DNA of 43,306 nt from a virus: positions 1 through 43,306 of IMG/VR virus record IMGVR_UViG_3300037541_000741; one strand, given 5' to 3'. The notes under the pieces are model-generated. The model was not told the DNA's origin, made no database searches, and saw nothing but the letters and a program-made list of their open reading frames with translations. The translations under genes and the position numbers were made by a program. Positions 23,149-30,310 of the stretch are shown piece after piece (the first letter of the stretch is position 1; each line of letters opens with the position of its first letter).

Positions 23149-23658
23149 TTAATTGAGAAGGTTTCTGATTCCTTGGGAATATCCTTTCCCTTCCCCAAGG
23201 TTTTTCAAAATTTTCCATTCCTCTTCTGACAATTTAATCTGACGAGAAGTACCGTCAATTTTTGGCTTATTGTTGTGGGAGTTGGGGTTTTTTCCTCTCC
23301 CATCAGGTACAGGGATTTTGACCTTTAGTGTTGTTTCACTAGTTCCATTACCAAACGGTTTGTCGTAGTTGGGAGACTTCTTGACTTCCTTTTTTATCTT
23401 TATTCCCGTTGGTATATGAGTATACCAATCAGACTTTTTACAATGACTCCAAAGCTTACCGGGATTTTCGTAAGCTTCTATCATATAGATATCGTCAGCG
23501 ATATCTATATCTCCTAAACCTGTCTCAATGACATCTGGGATATCATTGTAATTTCCAGAAGCTATGCTTTTAGCATGAGAATCTGAAAGTTTATTGTAGC
23601 TTGTGTAAGCGTAACAAGCTGTGTATTTAACGGTGCTATATTTCGTCACGCTTGTCAA
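23149..23658 (-). CDS. Unknown protein with RHH-like C-terminus, 169 residues
   Basis: Start uncertain: TTG at 23658 or GTG at 23649; both overlap the gene before. The C-terminus (SRQIKLSEEEWKILKNLGEG, then KGYSQGIRNLL) matches the small strand-helix tail seen in cyanobacterial plasmid proteins, where 'V.L..E.W..L..LG.G..S.GIR' is typical. The rest is a charged, Asn/Lys-rich protein. A DNA-binding role is inferred. Confidence 0.5.
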   Translation of the reverse strand: MTSVTKYSTVKYTACYAYTSYNKLSDSHAKSIASGNYNDIPDVIETGLGDIDIADDIYMIEAYENPGKLWSHCKKSDWYTHIPTGIKIKKEVKKSPNYDKPFGNGTSETTLKVKIPVPDGRGKNPNSHNNKPKIDGTSRQIKLSEEEWKILKNLGEGKGYSQGIRNLLN

Positions 23659-24271
23659 TCCATATTTTTGCTGATTTTTCAGTGAAAAACCAATCAGGGA
23701 TTGGTTTTTGCTGTAATTTTAATTTGGCGATCGCTTTTTCCCTGATAGAAAAAGCCCAGTCGATTTGTTTGTCGCTGCCTTTTAATTCAGGAAGTGATTC
23801 AGCATCAGTTCCCACAACCAAAGAAGGAAGAGTATCAGATTGTTGAACAATCTGACCATTTATAATTTTTAGCCATCCCTTTTCAATCTTGTGAGCGTAT
23901 TGCCCAGCCGCTTCAACAAAGCGGTAAATTCCATCTGCTAGGTTATCAATTCTGACTTTGACCACGTGCGATTTCTTTCTGTATGCCCGCTGCTGATTCT
24001 CATCGTCTATGGGAGTGCCATAATCGTTGTGCTGATAGCCCGATCCTTCTTGCACTAAATAAGCATTAATGCCTTTGGAACGATTTGAATTAAGCTCAAT
24101 ATATTTTGGTTCTGTTTTTGGCTCTGTCTGTGTTGTCATCATTGCCTCTAATTTTGCTTCTAATACACACAGTCGGTCAACAAATGACTTTAAACCATTC
24201 TTTATAGCCTGCAAACAGGCTTGAATTTGATGCTTGATTGTACGGATCTTGAAAGAGATGGTTGTGGACAT
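23636..24271 (-). CDS. Unknown protein, 211 residues
   Basis: The ATG at 24271 has gggga ahead. The first 43 residues are a helix (IKHQIQACLQAIKNGLKSFV); a second in-frame ATG near residue 44 has AGAGG ahead, so a shorter form of about 168 residues is possible. The main domain (KYIELNSNRSKGINAYLVQE, then YRKKSHVVKVRIDNLADGIY) is beta-rich. Overlaps the following gene by 23 bases. Not recognised. Confidence 0.5.
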   Translation of the reverse strand: MSTTISFKIRTIKHQIQACLQAIKNGLKSFVDRLCVLEAKLEAMMTTQTEPKTEPKYIELNSNRSKGINAYLVQEGSGYQHNDYGTPIDDENQQRAYRKKSHVVKVRIDNLADGIYRFVEAAGQYAHKIEKGWLKIINGQIVQQSDTLPSLVVGTDAESLPELKGSDKQIDWAFSIREKAIAKLKLQQKPIPDWFFTEKSAKIWIDKRDEI

Positions 24272-24302
24272 TTCTTTATCCCCTGTATTTGTTCATGTTT
24301 CT

Positions 24303-24331
24303 ATAATAAGGGATAAAGAAAATAATGTCAA
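24303..24331 (-). promoter_or_regulatory. Promoter of the 24271 gene
   Basis: On the - strand TTGACA (24326-24331) and TATTAT (24303-24308) are separated by 17 bases, a near-consensus sigma-70 promoter about 25 bases ahead of the ribosome binding site. Confidence 0.75.
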
Positions 24332-24381
24332 TACGGAATTAATAAATTTATTTAAGACATGAAGCAGATAAGTAAATACAA

Positions 24382-24416
24382 AAATCCCCAATCCTTGATA
24401 GAAGAACTGGGGATTT
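24382..24416 (-). terminator. Terminator of the tmk operon
   Basis: AAATCCCCA (24382-24390) and TGGGGATTT (24408-24416), a 17-base loop, then TTTTGTATTT on the - strand, starting three bases after the tmk stop. Confidence 0.8.
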
Positions 24417-24418
24417 AA

Positions 24419-25030
24419 CTAAACTAAGTATTGTTTTAGGTGGTGCTGTATGATTGCTTGTACGTCTTCTTTTTTTCTGTTCCCATCTACTTGGATGATT
24501 GGATGGCGCTTAAGTTTGTGCAAAAAGTTGTATGCTTTTTGGATACGTAAATGAAAGTTAATATCTTCTTTCTCAATTCTGTCTAAATTTCTGCGTGTGG
24601 CTTTTCGTCTTAGCCCTACTTCCACATCTACATTTATCCATACAGTCATTCCGGCTTTTAGCCCGTTAGTAGCTAAATTATTTAGCTCAAAAATAAAGCT
24701 TGGATCTATGTCCCTGCCATATCCTTGATAAGCAAATGTTGAGTCAATATAGCGATCGCACAAAACATATTTTCCTTCCATTAAATTAGGCACTATTACT
24801 TCCTGGATGTGCTGCGCTCTATCAGCAAGATACAGAAATAATTCTGCAATTTTGTACGGTGATTTATTCAGCAGTATTTCCCGTAAGTCTTTTCCTAATT
24901 CTGTCCCTCCTGGCTCACGGGTGGTTACGACAGGCAAGCCCAATCCTTGCATCCACTCATAGCACAATTGTATTTGAGTGGTCTTCCCACACCCATCAGT
25001 TCCTTCAAAGACTATTAATTTGTTCTTCAT
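24419..25030 (-). CDS. tmk: Thymidylate kinase
   Basis: The enzyme converts dTMP to dTDP for dTTP synthesis. P-loop FEGTDGCGKTTQ at residues 8-19, TTREPGGTELG (DR/E.PGGT signature), and DRYIDSTFAYQGYGR. Length (203 residues) is normal. I take the ATG at 25030 because family members begin M..LIVFEG; upstream ATGs at 25039 and 25051 are also possible. It overlaps the gene before by 26 bases and has no own promoter. A phage tmk supplies precursors for DNA replication. Confidence 0.93.
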   Translation of the reverse strand: MKNKLIVFEGTDGCGKTTQIQLCYEWMQGLGLPVVTTREPGGTELGKDLREILLNKSPYKIAELFLYLADRAQHIQEVIVPNLMEGKYVLCDRYIDSTFAYQGYGRDIDPSFIFELNNLATNGLKAGMTVWINVDVEVGLRRKATRRNLDRIEKEDINFHLRIQKAYNFLHKLKRHPIIQVDGNRKKEDVQAIIQHHLKQYLV

Positions 25031-25478
25031 TTGGTACATATTTTTTATCATAATCTTTGATTACTTGACAATATCTAAGCGCACTTTGAGGGCTATATTC
25101 ATAGATACTTTTTGCTTGTTTAATTTGACCGGGTAGCATATCAGGGAACTGAATTAAAATGTCAAGTATTGGTAGCTTAACTTTCTCTTTTTTCAGCATC
25201 AAGCTAAGTCTTTTTTCAACATCTTCTCTGGTTCTTTTAAGCGCAATTCCGACTTGTGCAATGTGGCTGTTTTCAATTTCTTTCATTAAAGTTCTGTCTT
25301 CTTCAGTAGTCCATTTTCTTGGTGTAGTTAATTCTCTTTTTGGAACTACAATATTAATATGTCCTTCCACAATTCTTCTTCTGTAATACCGTACTTTCGA
25401 TAATTCAATTCCCAGTATCTTGGCAGCTTTGGGGCATTTTTCACGAGCAATAATTTCTAATTGTTCTTTGCCGATCAT
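25005..25478 (-). CDS. Myb/SANT-like HTH protein, 157 residues
   Basis: The N-terminus (LEIIAREKCPKAAKILGIEL, then SKVRYYRRRIVEGH) fits a helix-turn-helix. Residues about 55-95 (PRKWTTEEDRTLMKEIENSH, then AQVGIALKRTREDVEKRL) match Myb/SANT repeats: W..EED..L, then a basic recognition helix. So it probably binds DNA through two modules. It sits between an HTH gene and tmk in one operon. Confidence 0.55.
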   Translation of the reverse strand: MIGKEQLEIIAREKCPKAAKILGIELSKVRYYRRRIVEGHINIVVPKRELTTPRKWTTEEDRTLMKEIENSHIAQVGIALKRTREDVEKRLSLMLKKEKVKLPILDILIQFPDMLPGQIKQAKSIYEYSPQSALRYCQVIKDYDKKYVPNEEQINSL

Positions 25479-25483
25479 GATAG

Positions 25484-26047
25484 TTACTGATGTTCAATGT
25501 TTGTCTCGCTGTAGTAGCTATTGAGAATTTTAAATAGTTCTAATAGCGCGTCTCCTGATAATTGTTCTTGCCGACTTAAGTGTAAGATTGTCTTAAATGA
25601 ATTGGTTTCTAGCTCACTTAAACTGAGGATAACTGGATATTGAGTCTTGAGGATTAAGACATTATTCTTAACATCAAATTTCCAGAATGTAGATACATTA
25701 ATTAGTATTTCATTCTGATTGAATTTGAGGATGTCACGATTAAAAACGACTGCTTCTTTAATGTTGTGACAAACATTAAATGTGTTGTCTATTTCACCAC
25801 CCATTACTGAATCCAAAACAGAAATTAAGTTTGAGCGGGTAACTTTAACTTTATGTTTTTGTCCTATCAATCCATAGAGTTCTCTGGATACAGACCCAAC
25901 ATAACCATCGTCGTAACTTAACTTTTCTGCTATTTCTATGTAAGTCTTTCCGTCGCAAAGAAGGCTCACGATGTCTCTCTCTATAGTGCTAAGAGATTTG
26001 TGTCGTATATTCTCAGAAAGGGCATTAATGTAATTGATATATTTCAT
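25484..26047 (-). CDS. HTH protein with vMAP-like N-terminal domain, 187 residues
   Basis: I start it at ATG 26047. The N-terminal segment (LSTIERDIVSLLCDGKTYIE, then IAEKLSYDDGYVGSVSRELY and GQKHKVKVTRSNLISVL) matches the small HTH-like domain of cyanobacterial signalling ATPases, called vMAP (vWA-MoxR-associated), which normally heads a much larger NB-ARC/NTPase protein. Here it is followed by about 100 unassigned residues instead. It opens a three-gene operon (with the Myb-like protein and tmk) behind an attenuator-like leader. Confidence 0.55.
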   Translation of the reverse strand: MKYINYINALSENIRHKSLSTIERDIVSLLCDGKTYIEIAEKLSYDDGYVGSVSRELYGLIGQKHKVKVTRSNLISVLDSVMGGEIDNTFNVCHNIKEAVVFNRDILKFNQNEILINVSTFWKFDVKNNVLILKTQYPVILSLSELETNSFKTILHLSRQEQLSGDALLELFKILNSYYSETNIEHQ

Positions 26048-26060
26048 GATCAAAGTTGTT

Positions 26061-26092
26061 AAAAAAGCAACAAAAAAGAGGTTTTTGTTGCT
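26061..26092 (-). promoter_or_regulatory. Attenuator-like hairpin in the leader of the tmk operon
   Basis: AGCAACAAAAA (26066-26076) and TTTTTGTTGCT (26082-26092) form an 11-bp stem. On the - strand it is followed by TTTTTT, and the gene starts 14-20 bases later. Since the promoter lies upstream at 26132-26160, this terminator-like element is in the leader of the mRNA. Confidence 0.6.
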
Positions 26093-26131
26093 AGTGGTGA
26101 CAAACCTGTTAACTTTATTCGAGATTTTATT

Positions 26132-26160
26132 AGCTTAACTTTTATTTATTAAAATGTCAA
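26132..26160 (-). promoter_or_regulatory. Promoter of the vMAP/Myb/tmk operon
   Basis: On the - strand TTGACA (26155-26160), 17 bases, then TAAGCT (26132-26137). It is divergent from, and only nine bases away from, the nblA promoter. Confidence 0.6.
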
Positions 26161-26168
26161 TTATTCAA

Positions 26169-26197
26169 TTGGCAACAATAAAAATATCTGCAATAAT
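26169..26197 (+). promoter_or_regulatory. Promoter of nblA
   Basis: TTGGCA (26169-26174), exactly 17 bases, then AATAAT (26192-26197), 27 bases ahead of the ATG. A near-consensus promoter, consistent with strong early or independent expression. Confidence 0.7.
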
Positions 26198-26223
26198 AAT
26201 TAGTAGTTTCAAGGATTAATATT

Positions 26224-26403
26224 ATGGCTGAATTATCAATTGATCAGCAGTTTCAGTTAGCTGCTTTTGAACTTCAAGTAAGGCAAATGTCGCGGGAACA
26301 AGCACAAGAATTTCTGATTAATTTGTTCAAGCAATATCAAACTCAAAGGGCAGCTTACATTGAACTTCTGGGACATCAGTGGGGTATAAGCTATATCCCA
26401 TAA
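26224..26403 (+). CDS. nblA: NblA homologue (phycobilisome degradation adaptor)
   Basis: A 59-residue protein with aagga ahead of its ATG. The sequence LSIDQQFQLAAFELQVRQMS, then REQAQEFLINLFKQYQTQRA and LLGHQWG matches NblA from end to end: 'LSLEQ.F.L..FE..V..MS.EQAQEFL..L.KQ', and the final HQWG-like tail. Normal NblA is 54-65 residues. NblA binds phycobiliproteins and hands them to ClpC-type proteases, so the cell loses its light-harvesting antenna. Cyanophages such as Ma-LMM01 and PaV-LD carry it. Its own promoter and no operon partner are visible. Confidence 0.9.
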   Translation: MAELSIDQQFQLAAFELQVRQMSREQAQEFLINLFKQYQTQRAAYIELLGHQWGISYIP

Positions 26404-26410
26404 TTGGTTT

Positions 26411-26450
26411 TTAGTCCCACTGTTTGCTGTTATATTTTTTGTGGGACTAA
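26411..26450 (+). repeat. 10-bp inverted repeat between nblA and the T5orf172 gene
   Basis: TTAGTCCCAC (26411-26420) and GTGGGACTAA (26441-26450), perfect, loop of 20 bases with a T-rich run. It begins seven bases after the nblA stop; it may end nblA mRNA or control the next gene. Confidence 0.6.
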
Positions 26451-26463
26451 TTTATGTGTTTAT

Positions 26464-26730
26464 ATGCTTTACGTAATTGAATCTAGTAACAACTTATATA
26501 AGATTGGTATCTCTAATAATCCGCTTAAACGACTTAACCAATTGCAAGTAGGTAATGGTGAAAAGTTAAAGATGGTTGCCATGCTGAATGTACAGAATGA
26601 AAAAATTACTGAGAAAAGAATACACTCAATGCTATGGCAAAATAAAAGTATTTTTGGTAGAAATAATGAATGGTTTAATTTAAGTAATGAGTTATTAAAT
26701 TGGTTATTGGAATACTTACAGACTTGTTAA
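26464..26730 (+). CDS. T5orf172/GIY-YIG-like DNA-binding protein
   Basis: I start it at ATG 26464 because the sequence YVIESSNNLYKIGISNNPLK, then RLNQLQVGN is the family opening (T5orf172, related to GIY-YIG nucleases), while the upstream 20 codons are not. H and E residues follow (EKRIHSML, NEWFNL). About 88 residues, which is short but complete. Proteins of this family bind or nick DNA in phages and mobile elements. Confidence 0.7.
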   Translation: MLYVIESSNNLYKIGISNNPLKRLNQLQVGNGEKLKMVAMLNVQNEKITEKRIHSMLWQNKSIFGRNNEWFNLSNELLNWLLEYLQTC

Positions 26731-26735
26731 GAAAT

Positions 26736-26837
26736 AAGGAACTACCTTCCTGTTAGTTCCTTACCAAGGATTTATCTTGAATGTACAACCAAATTATAAT
26801 ATATTTTATTTAAAAAAATACCCCAATGACGGGGTAT
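26736..26837. terminator. Two hairpins between convergent operons
   Basis: AAGGAACTA / TAGTTCCTT (26736-26744, 26754-26762) ends the + transcript, without a T run. ATACCCC / GGGGTAT (26818-26824, 26831-26837) is followed by TTTTTTTAAAT on the - strand and terminates the - strand operon that ends at 26844. Confidence 0.7.
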
Positions 26838-26843
26838 AATATT

Positions 26844-27338
26844 TTAAGCAATCTTTAAAAACGCATCCAGCGTTTTGCTAGGCACAGGCAGATGAGTGTG
26901 GAACTCTAGCCCGTGTTTTTCCGCCCATCTTCTCAGTGTCCTGACGTGAGGCGATCGCCCAATCTGATGATTTAACCACAAAGGTACATCACAGCCTTTG
27001 ATACCTTCAATAACAATTTCATCACCTAAAGCCTGTCCTAATGCTGCTTTAACTCTTGGCTCATTTAAGCGAGTAATTATTTGCTTGAGGGTGACACCAG
27101 ACTTACATCCAACTGGGGGCTTATCACCTCGCTTTTGTTCCCTGCGAATATACGCCAACATCATTAACCACTGGCAATGAGTTTTGCTAATCAATACTTC
27201 ATTATCATTGGGAGTTTTGCGACCGTCGGGAACTTTGCAAATATACTTGTATTTCCGCCAGGTGCGATCGCAGATGGGGCTACCGTATAATTTAACGCAA
27301 ACAGCCCGCACCCATAACTCAGGATACATATTACTCAT
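26844..27338 (-). CDS. Unknown protein, 164 residues, basic
   Basis: Start at ATG 27338, overlapping the preceding stop; the in-frame codon at 27347 is inside that gene. Residues (MYPELWVRAVCVKLYGSPIC, then RTWRKYKYICKVPDGR) and the end (GRSPHVRTLRRWAEKHGLEF) look like two DNA-binding helical modules; the last is typical of cyanobacterial phage and plasmid proteins with MerR-like ends. Last gene of a four-gene operon. Function unknown. Confidence 0.5.
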   Translation of the reverse strand: MSNMYPELWVRAVCVKLYGSPICDRTWRKYKYICKVPDGRKTPNDNEVLISKTHCQWLMMLAYIRREQKRGDKPPVGCKSGVTLKQIITRLNEPRVKAALGQALGDEIVIEGIKGCDVPLWLNHQIGRSPHVRTLRRWAEKHGLEFHTHLPVPSKTLDAFLKIA

Positions 27339-27552
27339 AACTAGCAATCCTCATTATCAATTCTTGTAATGCTCTATAGGAATAGCTACCGCTGCGGTAA
27401 TCTTTCGCCGCTTGCTCAAGTTCATCGGCTAATATTTCACTAGCAGAAATAAGTGCTAAGGCTTCTAAGACTTTTGCTAAATCATATAAGTCAAAGTCGG
27501 TGCAGTCGGACTCTAAATACTGTAAAACACTTAACAAAGGAATTTTCCACAT
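27331..27552 (-). CDS. Unknown small helical protein, 73 residues
   Basis: GGAGG five bases ahead of ATG 27552, lying in the last codons of the phosphatase gene. The sequence (VLQYLESDCTDFDLYDLAKV, then LALISASEILADELEQAAKD) is an acidic alpha-helical bundle. Overlaps the following gene. Not recognised. Confidence 0.5.
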   Translation of the reverse strand: MWKIPLLSVLQYLESDCTDFDLYDLAKVLEALALISASEILADELEQAAKDYRSGSYSYRALQELIMRIASYE

Positions 27553-27554
27553 AC

Positions 27555-28043
27555 TTACCTCCAATCGTTAGCCCAAATAAAATTAATCCCAGCGTTTTTG
27601 GCGCATTGCTCATCTTCTACCCTGTCTCCCACCATTAAAGCATCTTCCAATGGCAATGAACAGCAATCTTCAATGAACTGCATAAGCATACCTGGGGAAG
27701 GTTTACGATAATTGCGCCCTGGCTTTAAATTAACTACATTTCCGTGTGGATAGCATCTATACCCATTACTACCGTCAAAAGTAGTACAGAAATTAATACA
27801 TTGTAGTTGTGGTAATAATTGCATTGTGTACATTTGTTCTTTGATGCAACTTTCTAACGTCTTTTTACGCGCTTCTACACCTGCTTGGTTAGTCACGCCT
27901 ACAATAGTCCAGTCTGAATATCGGGTTATTGTTTCTCCTACCCCAGGTATTAATTCTTGATCGTAAGGGTCGTTAATAAATGTTGCCCCTGATTTAGTTT
28001 GCCGTACAGTGCCGTCTAAATCTAAGAATAAAATTTTACTCAT
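27555..28043 (-). CDS. HAD-superfamily phosphatase (type IIIA)
   Basis: All four HAD motifs are seen: DLDGT (residues 8-12, nucleophile Asp8), VGVTNQAG (motif II Thr), RKPSPG (motif III Lys) and MVGDRVEDEQCAKNAG (motif IV). The layout resembles polynucleotide 3'-phosphatases and GmhB-type phosphatases; the zinc-binding cysteines of GmhB are incomplete. In phages such enzymes repair DNA or RNA 3' ends. Start at ATG 28043 with GGAG ahead, overlapping the previous stop. 162 residues, normal length. Confidence 0.85.
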   Translation of the reverse strand: MSKILFLDLDGTVRQTKSGATFINDPYDQELIPGVGETITRYSDWTIVGVTNQAGVEARKKTLESCIKEQMYTMQLLPQLQCINFCTTFDGSNGYRCYPHGNVVNLKPGRNYRKPSPGMLMQFIEDCCSLPLEDALMVGDRVEDEQCAKNAGINFIWANDWR

Positions 28044-28413
28044 TGGCTTCTCCATTAACTAAATTTAGTCTCTTTTGCCGTCCTACGGCTTTGTAATGTC
28101 CAAATTCTTTAATCTGGATGTCTTTCTCAGAGACTCCAAATTCTTGGGCTTTCTCTTGCTCATGTAGCCTCACTACTTGCTGTTCTTGTCTCCATAAAGC
28201 AGCGATCGCCATTTCCAGTCCTTCTCCCATGCCCACGCCGTAGCAAGCAATCACTCTTAAAAGTTTACGCTTAAGTTCAGCAGGGACTTTAGCGCGTACT
28301 TCCCGTCTAGCATCGTCTACAACTTTGCGACCGTTGATCATGCCTCGATCAGGATGGGCTGCAATGTCAGCTTGCAATTGTTCTCTTGTTTCTGGTTTTT
28401 TGCGATTAGTCAT
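28036..28413 (-). CDS. Unknown, possible RHH-type protein, 125 residues
   Basis: The basic N-terminus (TNRKKPETREQLQADIAAHP) is followed by REVRAKVPAELKRKLLRVIA and EGLEMAIAALWRQEQQVV, a strand-helix-helix pattern compatible with CopG-type proteins. First gene of the HAD operon, divergent from the 28545 gene, so it may regulate this promoter region. Confidence 0.5.
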   Translation of the reverse strand: MTNRKKPETREQLQADIAAHPDRGMINGRKVVDDARREVRAKVPAELKRKLLRVIACYGVGMGEGLEMAIAALWRQEQQVVRLHEQEKAQEFGVSEKDIQIKEFGHYKAVGRQKRLNLVNGEANE

Positions 28414-28437
28414 TCATTTACCTAATTATTCTTATTC

Positions 28438-28514
28438 CACTAATAGCACACTAATAGCGGAATATGCTATTTTTATTTTAAATCCTCCTAGAAGCTGAAA
28501 CCAACTAGGAGGAT
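28438..28514. promoter_or_regulatory. Divergent operator region
   Basis: ACTAATAGC occurs twice, at 28439-28447 and 28450-28458. ATCCTCCTAG (28482-28491) and CTAGGAGGAT (28505-28514) are a perfect 10-bp inverted repeat with a 13-base loop, ahead of the 28545 gene. Both fit operators of the neighbouring DNA-binding proteins. Confidence 0.5.
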
Positions 28515-28544
28515 ATTGACCCCGTACACAGGAGCTAATAAATT

Positions 28545-28787
28545 ATGGCACGAGTTAAGTCAATTGAGGACATTTTGCCCAAGCAAGAAGCGAAAAAAGC
28601 CGGTTTCTCGCCAGAATGCCACGGATACCAGAATTTTTGTATTAATTACATTGACAGGAAAATCAACGAATACTATCAAGGGACTGGGATTCAGCCGCCA
28701 ACATTATCCACAATCCAAGCTTGGTTTTATAAAGACAACATCCCAGACTGGGCTGTGGTCATGTTCAAAAAAAACTTGCTAGTCTAA
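28545..28787 (+). CDS. Unknown protein, 80 residues
   Basis: Caggagc precedes the ATG. The sequence ends in TLSTIQAWFYKDNIPDWAVV, where a small helix plus tryptophans suggests DNA or protein binding (similar to short Cro-like proteins). Overlapping frames on the same strand were rejected. Not recognised. Confidence 0.5.
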   Translation: MARVKSIEDILPKQEAKKAGFSPECHGYQNFCINYIDRKINEYYQGTGIQPPTLSTIQAWFYKDNIPDWAVVMFKKNLLV

Positions 28788-28790
28788 CAC

Positions 28791-28865
28791 CCCTTTAAAT
28801 AGAAGTCAATGATTTATGGGATTTACCAGATATCTATTGACGCTCTATTAGAGGGGTTTTATATT
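28791..28865 (+). promoter_or_regulatory. Terminator-like fold overlapping the promoter of the ATPase operon
   Basis: ACCCCTTTAAATAGA pairs imperfectly with TCTATTAGAGGGGT, and GTCAAT with ATTGAC inside it, then TTTATATT. The same DNA holds TTGACG (28837-28842), 17 bases, TATATT (28860-28865), a good promoter for the operon at 28915. So the 3' end of one unit and the promoter of the next share bases. Confidence 0.6.
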
Positions 28866-28914
28866 GAGGACATACCAGACATGACCCGGACATGAGACGG
28901 GAAAACAATATGAG

Positions 28915-29184
28915 ATGAATCTACCAAAGTTAAGTCGTAAAGAAGCGGGTGATCGTTTAGGAGTAGGAGAAAGACAGGTACAGCGATATTTAAAAGTTGC
29001 GGTTCAGTATTTAAGTTCATTTAGTTCTTTTATTGACCCAGTAACAAACCAGTTAAACGGCAGCCCACTTACTGAAAAAGAAGTTAGCAATTTAGAGGAA
29101 ATACAAGCGTTACTACGTAAGTACAAAAACTCTAAAAAAAGTAAAGAACAAATAGCAAGTGAGTTAAGCAATGGCAAACATTGA
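28915..29184 (+). CDS. HTH protein heading the ATPase operon
   Basis: Residues about 5-30 (KLSRKEAGDRLGVGERQVQR, then YLKVAVQYLSSF) form a helix-turn-helix of the type found in transposase and plasmid regulators (LSRKEAG.RLGVG.RQVQRYL). A charged tail follows. Starts about 43 bases after the promoter; an 8-codon frame (MRRENNMR) overlaps its ATG. It may regulate the long membrane/ATPase operon. Confidence 0.65.
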   Translation: MNLPKLSRKEAGDRLGVGERQVQRYLKVAVQYLSSFSSFIDPVTNQLNGSPLTEKEVSNLEEIQALLRKYKNSKKSKEQIASELSNGKH

Positions 29185-29332
29185 AGTAGTAGTCCTAATC
29201 CGTAAATTAGAAAATGACGGTAGCTACACTGAGTGGCAAGCAAGACCCGGTTTTAACGCATTTAACGCTAAAGCAAAGAAAGAAATTCAACAAATGATAG
29301 GAGTCACAGGAGCTAATTATGAACGTATTTGA
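29171..29332 (+). CDS. Small protein, 53 residues
   Basis: Starts within the last codons of the HTH gene and ends 13 bases after the start of the next gene. Sequence MANIEVVVLIRKLENDGSYT, then EWQARPGFNAFNAKAKKEIQ. Overlaps on both sides argue for coupled translation. Compact alpha/beta, not recognised. Confidence 0.55.
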   Translation: MANIEVVVLIRKLENDGSYTEWQARPGFNAFNAKAKKEIQQMIGVTGANYERI

Positions 29333-29888
29333 TTTGATTAAGCCATTACTAAAGAATCCTATTTCAGATGAACAATTAATAGCAAAAGCCCAATCTATTG
29401 CTAATGAAGTTGGGATTGATTTAAATTCACTTTTTGATTCAGTAGCAAATACGTATGATAAAGCTACTGTTGAATTTATCGCTAATGAAGTGGATAAAGC
29501 TAATAATTTACCTGCTGTCGTTAATAATGATACTCAGTTAGCGACAACAGAACCCAAAAAGAAGGGTAAAAAAAGCGAGATTAGTAACACCAATATGCCC
29601 AATGCAAATGGTGTTGAAGCACTAAGACCTGCTGTTCAGAACTTGAAAACAGCAGTTGAGTCTGAAACTAAAGAAATCATCCAAGTATTTGATAGTAACT
29701 GTGGAAGAGTTGAGAGTGCGGTAACAGCTAAAATTATGCAACGCTGCCAACAAATTAACCCCAATATTATCGCTAAAGTGTCCAGCGAGTTGGAGGGATA
29801 CACAAATCAGTCTGCATCCTTTCGCCAACAGATTGGATCAATCTTCGATGAGGCTTTTGAAGATATCATCAATTTTGAAGCCGTCTAA
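29319..29888 (+). CDS. Unknown protein, 189 residues
   Basis: Caggagc precedes the ATG. The protein is a helical bundle: SDEQLIAKAQSIANEVGIDL, then a basic linker (EPKKKGKKSE) and RVESAVTAKIMQRCQQINPN. It has no membrane segment. It could be the soluble partner of the ATPase system that follows. Not recognised. Confidence 0.55.
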   Translation: MNVFDLIKPLLKNPISDEQLIAKAQSIANEVGIDLNSLFDSVANTYDKATVEFIANEVDKANNLPAVVNNDTQLATTEPKKKGKKSEISNTNMPNANGVEALRPAVQNLKTAVESETKEIIQVFDSNCGRVESAVTAKIMQRCQQINPNIIAKVSSELEGYTNQSASFRQQIGSIFDEAFEDIINFEAV

Positions 29889-29892
29889 TTGG

Positions 29893-30027
29893 ATGATTGT
29901 AGCGATATTTATTCAGTTCTTTATTCTATCAGGAATAGTGATTTATGCAATTTCCCAGCCACCTAGAAATACAGGAGGAAATAACCAATCCACAACCAGT
30001 GGAACTTACGTACAAGCCCAGCGGTGA
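29893..30027 (+). CDS. Single-span membrane protein, 44 residues
   Basis: Start MIVAIFIQFFILSGIVIYAI: the membrane helix begins right at the N-terminus, then a Thr/Ser/Asn/Gln-rich tail (SQPPRNTGGNNQSTTSG). The 3' half overlaps the next gene in another frame (83 bases). Small, hydrophobic, likely type II or signal-anchor topology. Confidence 0.5.
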   Translation: MIVAIFIQFFILSGIVIYAISQPPRNTGGNNQSTTSGTYVQAQR

Positions 30028-30310
30028 ATTCACTTTAAAGGGTTCTCCTGCGCTCAATGCAATTGACAGATTGATAGTTTCATCGGACTATCACAAGGAC
30101 CAAGACCGTCGTCTCAAATCAGAGTTAGAGCAACGCATAAGCGACGAAGCCAAAATGACAAATGCCATGACTATTACCTTTTTAGGCTTGGCGACTCTAA
30201 CTTTAATCCTCTGTGCATTTTTAAGTATCAACAAATCAACTAACCAGGAGCATAAACAATGTTTGACAACATTTTCGCCGGACTCGCAACTCAAGAGAAG
30301 ACACAATTAA
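29945..30310 (+). CDS. Membrane protein, 121 residues
   Basis: The first 70 residues are soluble (EITNPQPVELTYKPSGEFTL, then DRRLKSELEQRISDEAKMTN); a single membrane helix follows (NAMTITFLGLATLTLILCAF). The C-terminus overlaps the next gene by 52 bases. A tail-anchored-like layout. Aggaggaaa at about 29971 lies inside the gene and may help translation. Not recognised. Confidence 0.5.
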   Translation: MQFPSHLEIQEEITNPQPVELTYKPSGEFTLKGSPALNAIDRLIVSSDYHKDQDRRLKSELEQRISDEAKMTNAMTITFLGLATLTLILCAFLSINKSTNQEHKQCLTTFSPDSQLKRRHN

